Below, piece by piece: positions 52,235 to 63,402 of a stretch of DNA of 64,000 bases (position 1 is its first letter; every line of letters starts with the position of its first letter). The position numbers and the translations under genes are program-made. The notes under the pieces are model-generated. The model made no database searches and was not told the origin of the DNA. It saw nothing but the letters and a program-made list of their open reading frames with translations. The stretch lies in contig JAVTLE010000023.1 of NCBI GenBank assembly GCA_033439295.1, positions 1,772,530-1,836,529 on the forward strand, written 5' to 3'. This DNA is from Deuterostichococcus epilithicus. Its lineage: Eukaryota > Chlorophyta > Trebouxiophyceae > Prasiolales > Stichococcaceae.

Positions 52235-53238
52235 ATGAGTTCGCCCGGCCAGGCCACGGACCAAGCGAGCCTGTTGCTGGGCAAGCAATTGAAAGGTGGG
52301 GCCGTGTGAGGCAGCGTGCAGCATTGGGACACATTTCAATTCTGCGACAGCACCAACATCCAGACCAAAATTTGATTTTGAAGGAGGCTCCGACTCGCGT
52401 ATGGGCTGTGCAGAGCTGACCAAGCGTCCGGTGGACGGCTTCTCTGCGGGCCTCGTCAGCGATGACAACCTGTTTGAGTGGCAGGTCACAGTCATGGGAC
52501 CGCCTGACACGCTTTAGTGAGTGCCGCGCTCGGAACTGCAGCCCCACTGACCCTGCCTCGGGAAAGTTGCCCAGCCTTCGTCCTGCGTGTCACAGCTGCA
52601 GTCTTCCTGATGGGTTGCACTCTCTCGCAGCGAGGGCGGCTTCTTCAACACGATCCTGACCTTCCCAAAGGACTACCCGCAGTCGCCGCCCACCTGCAGG
52701 TTCACATCCGAAATGTGGCACCCCAATGGTGAGGGGGCTGTGCGTCGCATACCATGCGCAGCCAAGGCCGCTTGACCTGCAGACGCTCTGTGATTGCATG
52801 CTCGCGTGCGCGTCCTCCACCAGCTGACACACACTTCATGCTGCTGCCACAGTCTTCAGCGATGGCCGCGTGTGCATCTCCATCCTGCACAGCCCTGGCG
52901 ACGACCCCATGGGCTACGAGACGGCAGCCGAGCGCTGGAGCCCTGTGCAGTCGGTGCGTTGTGTCTGCGTGCCAGCGGAGAAGCCCTTGCAATGCACTCA
53001 GGCGTTGATGGCCGTCAGCAAGCCCCCTGGAGTCAGAGCATCAGGTCTAGCTGCTCCGACCCGCTTGCCGCCGCGTGTGCAGGTGGAGACGATCATGCTG
53101 TCCATCATCTCGATGCTGTCGTCGCCGAATGACGAGTCGCCAGCCAACATCGACGCAGCCAAGCAGTGGCGGGAGGACCGGGAGGGCTTCAAGAAGAAGG
53201 TCGGCCGCATCGTGCGGAAGTCCCAGGAGATGCTCTGA
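52235..53238 (+). CDS. UBC7: Ubiquitin-conjugating enzyme E2, UBC7/UBE2G type
   Basis: E2 enzyme of the class that serves ER-associated degradation. The start at 52235 gives [20 protein letters not shown]; exon 2 has [20 protein letters not shown] and [13 protein letters not shown]; then [20 protein letters not shown] and [11 protein letters not shown] with the HPN motif near 52.72 kb. The catalytic cysteine is in [17 protein letters not shown] near 52.88 kb, directly followed by the 13-residue insertion typical of UBC7/UBE2G/CDC34 ([14 protein letters not shown]). The last exon encodes [32 protein letters not shown] and [16 protein letters not shown]. All catalytic elements are present and the length matches the family (about 165 residues). 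There is no membrane segment, so an ER partner would have to recruit it. Confidence 0.92.
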
Positions 53239-53830
53239 CGCCGTGACCCATGAGCTGTCTCTGACATGGCATTGCAGTGCCGGCGTAGCTGAGCAGGGTG
53301 ACCGGCCACTGTGCCTGACGGCCACCCTACCTGATATTGTAGCAACAGACTGCCGTCGTGTATAGACCAGCTGTAGTGGTGTAGTGTGGTGCTTCATTTC
53401 GTGTGTTTGTGTGTCGGGTTTGAAGCCAGTCATGTGTACCTAAGGCACCTAGCAGCCATACTGGCAGCAGACAGCGCCGACCGACAGACTGCCTGTGATG
53501 CAAAGCAACGCTTTCAAATGTAACAAGCACCTCTTCCGTGTGGCGGCATTGCTGGTCAAACGGTCGCCTTGCAAAGCACATGTGCTGTACACGAGCTGCA
53601 GCAATGCACAGCCTGCAGTATGCCTGTGCATTATCTGCCTCTGTAGGTATACGCCGGTCAGTGAATTGCCGGCGCAGCAAGCCTGCAACGTTCTGATGCG
53701 TGCATGTAACCACCAATCGCAGAAGCATGTCGTCAGCACTGGCCAGAACTCCACTGGGCAGTCGGTCATTGTGTACAATTCCAACGACAAGAGGCTCATG
53801 GCCCATGCCAGGACCCAATGCTCTGTAAGG
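53239..53830. other. Intergenic, convergent UBC7 and PRP6 3' ends
   Basis: Contains GT-rich sequence (GTGTGTTTGTGTGT near 53400) consistent with 3' UTR. No gene was seen. Confidence 0.45.
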
Positions 53831-56800
53831 TCATGGCAGCGGGCTGTTCGAGTTGGCAAAATCCGCCACCACGAGCAGCAGCAGCTCCCGAGTGGTCTTG
53901 TGCGCATTGACCAGCGCCTTAGACTGCCGCTGCCAGCGCTCCCCGTGGCGCGGCTCCGAGGCAACGCACTTTTCCACCACCTGGGCAGCAGACTCGGGGC
54001 TGCCGTGCTGCTGCTCGAAGGCCAGGTACTGCGCCCAGGAGTCGCCGTTGTCCGGGTCCAGCAGCACCGCGCGCTGGAACCAGGACCGCGCCTTCTCGAT
54101 CTGCAGGCGCCAATCGATGCATGTGAAACAGGCGGGTAGGCAGCAGTGGACTGCAACCAAGGTCAAAGCTGGAGGTGGGGGATGCCGACTGTCAGTCCTT
54201 GCTTGTACCCAGTCACGTGACACCAGCGACTCCTCAAGAAAATTCCTTCCAGCAGGTCGACTGCTGCACGGAGCCGGCATTTGCACCTTGCGGTCGTGCC
54301 AGAACAGCTGGGCGACGGCGGCGATGATGTGCGGGTCGTCGTTGCAACGCTTGAGGGCGTCCACCGACTTGCTGCGCCGCTGCGGCCGCGGCGCCAGGCT
54401 GATGGCCTCCGCATGCAGGACTCCCGAGGTGGGGCACTCCTGTCGGCGGCAACCATGCACATCAGCAGATGCGGCATGCAGATATCGGCAAGTCACATTC
54501 GCAGGGCAGGCAATCAGTACGGGGTGTCACAGTTCAGACACCGACCAGCCAGGCCTGGCAACGAGGTTCCCAGGCTTTAAGGGCTGTCCGACCTACAAGA
54601 TACCAGGGAAGGCCTGCAAACTGCAGCCGCGCCTGCAGCGCCTTGGCCATGAGGGAGTCGGCGGCCTTGGGCAGGCCGGCGCGCTGCTCCGTGCGCACAG
54701 CCGCCAGCCACAGCTGCTCGCTGCCGGGGTTCTTGTGCCGCGCCTGCTCCAGCGTCGCGCGCGCCTTGGACACGTTGCCCGCCTGCTCCTCCAGCCGCGC
54801 CGCCGCCTGGTAGGTAAAGGAAACATCAGCGCAGCTGGGGCCGGCCTGCGTTTGCATGCACGGAGAACGGGCAGGGACGCGTAGATGGCGGGGTGCAGGG
54901 GTCCAGGGTCCAGGGGTTTGCAGGTACACTAAAACGGTGCCAGCGCAGTGCATGTGCGAGCACACGGCGCACCCGCCACAAGGGGATGCTGGTGATGCAG
55001 CGCTTGAGGCCGTTCTGGTAAGCCTGGCGCGCGGCGGCGGGGGCGCCCTGCCGCTCTTCCAGCTGCCCCAGCATCAGCCACAGCTTGTCGAAGTACGGAT
55101 ACCGCTCCAGCCCCGCCTAGAGGGGCAACCGTGCGCGACTGTTGAGGTTCCGAGGAAACGATGCCTGCACTGCGTCACGCAGCATTGACAGGGAGGAGCA
55201 GTGCCATGTAGCAGAGTCGCCAGACGATGGACGGCCCTGCTGGTGACAGGGCCCATCAGGGAGCTCAGCGCCAGCTCGGGCAGTGACGCAGCGCCTGGCG
55301 GCGCCCTCCCACCTTGAGCAGGCGGCGCTCCTCGGGCGCATCGCCCAGCTCCCGCTCCATGATGGCAGACTTCATCCACACCCGCTGCGTGGAGGAGGCC
55401 GGCACCCGGGCCTCCCCCTCCCCCCGCGCCTTTGCCAGGATGATGCGCGCCCGCTGCGGCTCCTGCAGATTGGAATTAGAATGCAGGGGCTGACACACTA
55501 GGTGACCCGCTGCGACTCTCTGAGTGGGGGACCCGCCCTGCAGCCGCCACACTCCCCTGGGGAAGACGACGCTGACACTGCAGGTTGCACAAAAATGTCT
55601 GCTGTTGGGCATGGATGCTGTTGGGCATGGACCACAGCTCGAGGTTGCCGTTCAGCAAGCCTCCCGCGGTCAAAACGCACCTGGTTCTCAAATTCCAGCT
55701 TGAAGGCGGCCAGCCAGATGTCCTCAGACTCGGGATTCGCGTCGAAGGCGAGCTTGAGGATGTCGCGCGCGGCGGGCACCTGCCCCGCCAGCCACTTCTC
55801 CTTGGCGGCCATGAGCCACAGCACCTCCGCGCGGGGGCAGTACTTGACCGCCTCCCGCAGCACCGCGTCCAGGCTCTCCGCGCTGCCGTGCGCCTTCTCC
55901 AGCTGCGCCTCCCGCCTGCGGCGGGAGGACAACGAGACAGTTGCGAAACCGCAGCACGAGCAGAAGGCTTCTGAAAGAGGTGAGAAGGCCGCCATTGCAT
56001 CTGCGATTCCAGGCCTCGCTGCACAGAGTGTGGGCTGGACCCGCATCCTCAGCAGACCAGACCTGGCACGTGAGCACAGCATTCATCACCGCAGCAATGC
56101 AACAGGCCGGCGCAGACTGGAGGCGGGCGGACGCACTTCCAGATGGACTTTTTCCCCGGGAAGAGGGTGCGGGCGTGGCGCAGGATGGCGCGCGCGGTCT
56201 CCACGCTGCCGCGGCGCAGCGCCTCGTCCGCGTCCGCCATCCAGGTGCGCTTGCGGTCCTCCTCCTCCACGCCCAGCCCTATCACCGCCGCGACGATCGC
56301 GCGGCATGTCTGCACCATCGCCGGGCTGGCGCGCTCCGCCGCCTCCGCCTCCTGGTGCAGACGCACGGCGGCCGGATGTCATGCTGCTCAACGGCCGGCT
56401 CGTTGAATCGGACGTGGGATCTGGCACGGCAGAGCGGGAGCAGTGGCATGCGAGTTGCCCTGGGAGACAGACGTGTCACCAGGACACCCTGCTCGACTCC
56501 ACCCTTTGCACCCTTTAGTTCACGGCGTGCACACCCCTGCCGGGCAGAGGCATCGCCAGGATGAGGGCAGCAGGAAGGCGCGCCTTAAGCCAGGCCTCGC
56601 GGTCGATGACGACGGAGTTGGCGGTGAGGCTCTTGATGGAGCGGTCGACGATTTTGTCCACCATGGCGGCGTTGCCGTGCGCCTCCTCCAGCTTGGCGGC
56701 GGTGATCCAGATGCTAGCGTCGGTGGGGATCTGCTGCCGCGCCTTGTTGAGGATCTTGCGCGCTGCCTCATACGACTCCAGCCGCGCAAAGGCCAGCCAC

Positions 56801-59634
56801 AGCTCCACGTGCTGCGGGCAGCACTCAACCGCGCGCGCCTGCGCCGCAGCATGTTCAAGCCTCGATCTGGTGGACCATCTGATACATGACTGCAGACTCT
56901 GCGGCTTTGCCCAACAAGCTTCAGCCCTGCACGAGGTTGGGCGCAGTAACGGCCATGGCGCTCGGGTGACAAGGCAGGGGGGCTGCGGCGGCTTGACAGG
57001 AGCACGCGATGGAGGGAAGCGCACCAGCAGGATGCGGGCGTCGTCCTCATTGGCCAGCTCCACGGCGGCCTTCCAGAGGCGCACGCTGTTGGGCACACGC
57101 TCCAATGCCCGCCGCAGCACCCGCGCCTTGGCCGCATCGTCCGTCTCCAGTCGCGCCGCCTGCGCAGCGCCAGCAGCTTTGTGTTTGGTAGTCTGAGGGA
57201 TCGACTGTGAAACCCTGAATCCAACAAATGCCGCCTGGCTGTCTGGGCCAGACTGAGGGAGCTGCATGTTTGTCACATTGCCGGTTTCAAGTGCAGGCGG
57301 CTGCAGCACCTTGACGGCGTCCACAGATTGTGCTGTGCACTGTCCGCTGGCTCTGTGAATGCACAAGCGGCTGGCGCAATGCGCAAGTGCAAGCAGCGCA
57401 CCTGGAGCCACAGCTTGATGGAGTTGGGCAGGGCGGCGACGCCGCGGGCGAGGACGGCCTTGCCGTTGTCGGGGTTGCTCTGCATGCGTGCCGCCTCCAG
57501 CCAGATGTCGTCGCTGGTGGGGCAAAACTCGCAGCCCTTTTGCAGCAGCAGCCGCGCCTGCGCTGGCTTGCCCGCCTGTTGCACGCGTCACCCAGCAGGT
57601 CAGCAACAGCAGGCCTGCTGGCTTGTCACTGTGCCAGCACCTTTGGCGGCGGGCGGGTCTGCAGCATCCCACTCTCAGTATCTCTGTCACTACCTCTGTC
57701 ACAAGCGCACAACAAAGATGTACAGAACCCTAGAGGTTGCGGCAGTGATGTCCCGCGTTGCACCGGGACAAACCAGTGAAAGGGCAACGCACCAGCTCCT
57801 CGAGGCGAGCGGCGGCGATCCAACCGGGCGCATGGCGCGGGTTGGTGCTGGTGACGCTCTTGAGCAGCAGCCGAGCCTTCTTGATGTCGCTGATCTCCGC
57901 GTCCGAGGAGATCTTGATGCTCTTCATGTCGGTCAGGTAGCCCTTGGGGTCCACCACCGTCTGCCCTGTCACCGAATCCGCCATGCGGTCCAGGTTCAGC
58001 CGGATCACCTGCCGCGTGCAGGCCGTGCCGGTCAGTCACAACTCCAGGTCACCGCAGCTCGAGGTGCCAGTCGCCACGGGAGGAGCTGTTGAGGGAGGCT
58101 CTTGACCTCTGGGGCACTCTGCTGCGTCTGCACGTTCATGCAGCTGAAGACGCACTTGCTGCGCATCTGGTGTGCGCCTGCAAAGTACAGACTGTACCGG
58201 CAGCAATGCGTGTCTTGGCCGACAACGCACCGTCTCGCGGCCCTCGCCGACGGCGGTGAGGTCGGTGGTGGCGTACCCGGCGGGCGTCTCCAGCCCTGCG
58301 CCTGGGTCGGATGCGGTGTTGGTCTGCTTTTCGGCGGCGGCCGCCGCCAGCAGAGTGTCGGGCACCGGCGTGAAGCTCTCGAAGCGCGGCCGCTTGTTCT
58401 TGATGGTGTAGTCGCCGATCTCGGGGATGGCCTCCCACTCGGTCTCCGACACCCCCGCCAGCTTGCGCTTGAGGTCCGCAAACTGCTCCGTGATCTTGGG
58501 GTTCTCCGCCCGATACTTTTCGATCTCCTCCTTCAGCCGCGCCTCCCGCCGGTCCTATGTGTCAGAGAGGGACACGGCTATCTCAGCGGGCGCAGTGACT
58601 GTGCTTCTTGGGACGACAAGCACCCTATGGTGGTTTCATGCACATGTGGTTTCGTGCACATGTGCAGGGGCCAGCTGAGACTACTCCACAGCGTCAGCAT
58701 GCCAATATAACCTGATGGATGCAGGGAGCTAGGTGTCACAGCCGTTCTGCATCTGGAGCGCGGACTCACCGGCAGCTGGCCGGTCCCATGCGACCTCACA
58801 GCAGTTCTCCGACAGACATGTAAATGGCAGGCACACATGCAGCATGCAGCAACGCCTCAGCAACGCATGGCAACGAGGGCGCACCCGGCGGCGGTCGTCC
58901 ATGAAGTTGTCGACCTTGGCCCAGATCTCGTCGGCCTCCTTGTCGTCCCGGTCGTACTCGCCGGTGGTGCCCGCCAGCAGCGCCGTGTCTGCACCCATGA
59001 ACTCGTCGAACTTGGAGTCGTCCTCCGCATCCCCTGCGTCATCCTTTTTGGGCGGAGGCGCCGGCGCCGGCCCCTGCGAGCACGTGCGGCGACACGCGCT
59101 GAGCGGCAGCTGGTGCACGGCGGATTGTCACTCAAGGCTTCTGCACATGGCACAGCGTGGCCACAGAGCAGCAGAGCGGTGGTTGTTCACAGCAGCAGGG
59201 TGCGTGCTCAAAGTGGACTCCGCATGCACAGAGGCACCGCCTGCGTTCAGGGAGCTTTCAGGGAGCTGTGGTGCACCGCAGCAAGGGCAGCGACTGAAGC
59301 TGGCCTCTGGTCAAGAGCGCACCGTGTCGCCGCTCGTGTCACCCAGAGAGATCTTTGCAGGGCCGACATCACTGCGCGTCATGAAGCCGCTGGCGCCACG
59401 TCCCAGCCCGGGCACATACCTGCGAGTGACAGGAGCCGGTTGCTACAGTGGCCTGCATGATTGGCTGGACACATTCCGGCACGATGCGCTGCAGATGCAC
59501 TGGTGTCAATGGCGATGCGAGCACTTCCAACCTTACCCTGCGGGCTGTTTCATCGTGTTGAAGTCGATCTTGGCGGCGCTCGACCCTGGCGCCGGCGCAT
59601 TTTCCATCATCAGCTTGGCGCGTGCGTGCGCCAT
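53831..59634 (-). CDS. PRP6: Pre-mRNA-processing factor 6 (PRP6/STA1), U5 and tri-snRNP component
   Basis: HAT/TPR-repeat scaffold that bridges U5 and U4/U6 in the tri-snRNP. The start at 59634 gives [17 protein letters not shown], then [12 protein letters not shown], spliced to [20 protein letters not shown] near 59.4 kb, the family signature. Next: [35 protein letters not shown] near 58.9 kb, [20 protein letters not shown] near 58.43 kb with [48 protein letters not shown] and [20 protein letters not shown] near 57.87 kb. HAT repeats fill the remainder ([73 protein letters not shown], and so on), ending with [20 protein letters not shown] and [19 protein letters not shown]. Plant PRP6 has an N-terminal ubiquitin-like region that I do not see, so an upstream exon near 59.7-60.0 kb is possible. 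About 17 introns. Confidence 0.92.
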
Positions 59635-60370
59635 GCTGGCCGGGCTCGGGCAACAAAAGGGCGGCCGCCAGGCGTCTGTGCGGTCCCGCGCGTCCGCCTA
59701 GCAGCGCGACTGTGGCTCCGGAGACGAGTTTCTGTCGCTAAGACACTCACTCGGGCGCCGCCCCGGCGCGGCGGGTGGGCATGATGCGCAGGGCCCGCCG
59801 CAGATTCGAACGGCGAAGTCTCGCGCGTCAGCTACGCAGCAAAACCAAGCCGATACAAGTGAGGACTGAGCTGCAGAGGTTTGCGGCAAGGGAGCCTTGT
59901 CGGAAGGCAACACGGTGTTGCTGCGATCGAAAGGTTTCTCGTCTACCAAATCCTCTACCGGCCTTTGTAAGCGCAGGACTTGCCCAGAGACAGCAGGAAA
60001 ATGACGCAAGTCGCTGCGTATCCCCCAGGTGCAATTGGGCAGGGAGGTTCATGTGAACTCGAACCCGTGCGTGTTCAGTGGCAGAACACCCTGTGGCACA
60101 TTAGCCAATACTTAGGGTTTAAACCTGCCAAGCTGCAAAGGCGTGGACTTGCGAAGACGCGGCCCCTTTGGATTTGGGACAGCACTGGCTCGCAGTTTCA
60201 AGTTGACCGATTGGGAAATGAAGCTCGACGCCTCAAGCTCCTTATTGATACCGCAAACGAAAATAAACGGCCGTAATGCAGTTTGCGGCATCGGCATCTG
60301 ATGTTCTCAACAGTGCGAGCCAATGTATAGCTTTCGTCCGGCAGAGGGACGAACGACTTGGCTCACAACA
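59635..60370. other. Spacer between PRP6 start and TPST stop
   Basis: Both flanking genes are on the minus strand, so this holds the PRP6 promoter and the TPST 3' region. A plus-strand frame (59980-60276) is open but has no recognisable homology. A possible extra PRP6 5' exon cannot be excluded. Confidence 0.4.
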
Positions 60371-62999
60371 TCAAAGCTCGTCTTCGAGGTGTTTTGTATT
60401 TGCGGCTGCCACCCCCAGCGGCGCCACGCCCGGACCCGCAGCTACTTGCTCGGGCATCCTCTCCCGCCGCCGGGCTGCTTGTTGGCGCACGTGCTGCTGG
60501 CCCGTGTTCATGCGCTCCAGCACGCCAGCGTCGCGCTGCTGCGCCACCCGGCTGTACAGCAGGCTCCTGCCCAGCTGAAAGAGCTCGACATCCATTGCAT
60601 TGTGCTTCCTGCAAGGACACAAAATTGAGCTTTCCCATCTTTCAACGCATTGATCCAGACTCGCTGCCGCCCTACCGCGCCGCTGTTGCACCGATGTCAA
60701 GTCTCCTTCAGTAAATGAAGCTGAACTTGCCATACATGCTGCCGCGGAGACGCACCTGATGAGGTGCAGCAGCTGGGGGCTGAGGCCGTCGCGCGCTGCC
60801 TGCGTGAATTCGACACGCTGCCCACCGTTGCTCACCAGGCCCCGCAGCGAGTTGGTCTTGCGGTTGGCGTTGCGTGTGCGCGCGTGCTGCGCGCAGTTCT
60901 GGAATGCATCTGCCACGTTGTGCTCTCCCAAAAAGCTGTCATCCGGTAGGATCTGTTGGGCCGGCCCCTTGGCCTCGTGGCCGCCTACGATGCGGGCTTC
61001 CCGGCTGACCGCCTGCGTTTCCTCCTGTGCATGAGAGTTGCATCGTCAGAATCGCTGTTGAGGGGACCAACAGGGTGTTGCGGAACGAGGTGCGCCTGCT
61101 TCTGGTACAGCACCACTGCTGCTTGAGCTGCACGCTCCGCACATCCAGCTCAGAATCACAGCAGTTTGCAGGAGAGAGCGGTGCAGAGAACCATCCCGGT
61201 GCAGAGAACCATCCCGGTGCAGAAAATCATCCGAGGACTTGCCTGCAGCTGCGAGAGCTCGTCCTGCACTTTCGTCAGCCAATTGGGCTCCGTTTGCTTC
61301 CCTGTATCCGCCTCAGCGATCCGCCTTTCGGCTCGCCACCGCTGCTGTGCTCGCGCCACTTGCCTGGAGGTGCAGCAGAGAGTGGTTCCTCGGGACAAGA
61401 AGAATCCGCCACGAGCCCTGCAGGTTCAGCATCAGGTATCAAGACCGCAGGCATGCAATGCGGAGCAAGAAAAGAGACTCACGCTCGCTTGTCGCGCAGC
61501 TCGACTGTCAGGCGCTGCAATCGAGCACGGGCTTCCTGCACATCCTCGCCATTCGGGCTCGCATCCTGGGCCTGCAAATGCCAGGAAGTGCTTGCAGTTG
61601 TCATCTGGACAACAGCATGCACGGTACAGCAGGGGGAGCAGCACAAGGCAGCCAGCGTAGAGGCTGCAGTCAGAAGCACACCTCGTAGGAGAAGGCGCCA
61701 GCGGTGACAGCCTTCCAGGTGGGACCGCCCAGCTTGATGCCCAAGGTGGCCTGAGCATAATTCCAGAGCAGCCGCTCGCAGTCGCTTGAAACGGGTCTGC
61801 AATGCCCATCGACGTTCGACATTGTCTGCCATTCAGGGTGTCCTCCAGGATCAGGTGCAATGCTGCGCATTGGCATGTAGCCCCTCACCGCGAGCGACGA
61901 CATGGAAAGGTGCAGCTCCTCCATGAGCCCCACGTGCAGCATGCTGTTGACGCGGCCAACGGCAAGCTGCCGTAGCCGCTGCTGTATTGCAGGGTGGGTA
62001 CGTGCGCATTCCCTCAGCCGCAAAGCCTCAGGCCAATGTGAGTAGGCAGTCAAACCCAGCACCTACAGCCGCAACACGATGGCCCCGTCAGGCATGAGCC
62101 GCAGAGCCGCAGAGAAAGATCCGTCATCAAATCGAGCCTGGCCGTCCCTCGGAAGCTCGAGCTCAAGCCAGGAATACCGCACCTGCATGGCCTGGCCGTT
62201 GCCGAGCACATCATCCACCAAGGGGTGCACCACAAAGTCTGCCAGCGGCATGATGAGCCTGTTGTCGTACGGATCCAGGGGATCCTCTGGTGCCCCAGCG
62301 GTCTGCCGCTGCTTTTCTGCTTCCACCTGCACGTTGTGTCTGGGCATTGTCGCGCTTGAATCCCGGCATGCAGCATGTCTCAGGTCATGCGCCGTAGGCG
62401 AAGCGAGCCGGCCAGCAGGCACATGCATGTACGCTCCTCACCCGTTGCAGCATGTCTTGCTCGATGAAGGGCACTAGCATCGACCAGGGCCACACGTTGC
62501 GCGTGTTGACTTTGGTCGGATCGGCCGTGTAGTTTTTTGGCCGCGTCAGCACGCGCGCCGCCACCTCCACCGCAAACTCGTAGGCGCTGAGCGCGCGACC
62601 CACGGGGTCGCGCAACTGGGTGATGATGGCCGCCTCGTCCGGCAGGAAGTCCGTGGCGCTGTAGTCGTCGTGCGAGGACAGCAGGCCGCAGGAGCCGGTG
62701 CTGACGTTGACCCGCAGCACGTCGTACGACTTGGCGCACCGCTTGCTGGGCGGGTGCGCCAGCTTCAGGAAGCAGCTGTGAAAGGTACGGCCTGCTGTCC
62801 TTGGGATATGGAGGAAGAACAGCATCTTGCCAGCATCCGGCTTGGTCGCGCGGCCGGCGCCGCGCCCCTCAAGGTCGTGCGCAAGCGCCTCGCACTCATC
62901 TCCACTGACAGCTCTAGTCAACCCAGCATGCAACAGAATCAAGATCACGATCAGCGTACCTGTCAATGCCTGGCTGCATGATTGACGAACAGGCATCAT
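60371..62999 (-). CDS. TPST: Tyrosylprotein sulfotransferase, plant type (TPST)
   Basis: Golgi enzyme that transfers sulfate from PAPS to tyrosines of secreted proteins and peptides. The first exon (ATG at 62999) begins with an N-terminal hydrophobic signal or anchor (ALTGTLIVILILLHAGLTRA). It then has the PAPS 5'-phosphosulfate loop MLFFLHIPRTAGRTFHSCFL near 62.8 kb, SYDVLRVN, GLLSSHDDYSATDF, the 3'-phosphate-binding IITQLRDPVGRALSAYEFAV near 62.6 kb, and NVWPWSMLVPFIEQDMLQR. Exon 2: DPYDNRLIMPLADFVVHPLV. Exon 3: VLGLTAYSHWPEALRLREC, VNSMLHVGLMEELHLSM near 61.9 kb. This order matches Arabidopsis TPST, not the animal enzymes. The 3' half (QEARARLQRLTVELRDKRA; QQRWRAERRIAEADTGKQTE; WLTKVQDELSQLQ) is coiled-coil-like, and I see no C-terminal membrane segment, which the plant enzyme has. 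One intron begins with a GC donor (CAG/GCAAGT) near 61242. Confidence 0.82.
61175..61229. repeat. 18-bp tandem repeat, three copies, in a TPST intron
   Basis: GGTGCAGAGAACCATCCC and close variants occur three times head to tail. On the coding strand they lie just inside the GC-AG intron that follows the DELSQLQ exon. Confidence 0.75.
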
Positions 63000-63402
63000 G
63001 TTGGTTCACCGCAGTTGAAAATCAGCGAGCACCATCGTTCAACTCCTGCCCCGACATCACGGCACGAAAACACCGATGTCACCAGGAAATCAGTTCTGGC
63101 AGCGAGTCGCAGCAGCCTTTGGGATCAGCCATTCCGACAATGTCGGAGCGTTCGCGGGACTTCTGCGTGACGTGATCCACTGGTGACGTGCTCATCATGC
63201 TCATGCAGTGCAGCACGCACAAACGCTTCCATTTCCAGCTTTCCAGATAAATCAGATGAGCCTTTGTCGTTTTGCATACAAATCGCTGTCAATTTGCGCG
63301 TGCGGCCCATTCGGAGTGGAACATCAGACCTTCCAGCACCTCCACCACGCCAGGCGGTCACAGAACGACGCTGTCTGAGCGGCGCCGTGTGGTCAGCCGA
63401 CG
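63000..63402. other. Divergent promoter region, TPST / AFG3-like gene
   Basis: 403 bp between divergent start codons. No other feature was recognised. Confidence 0.45.

Noticed and set aside
59770-59860. tRNA-like T-arm (GTTCGAATC on the minus strand)
   Set aside because: No matching A-box, acceptor stem or anticodon arm could be folded around it.
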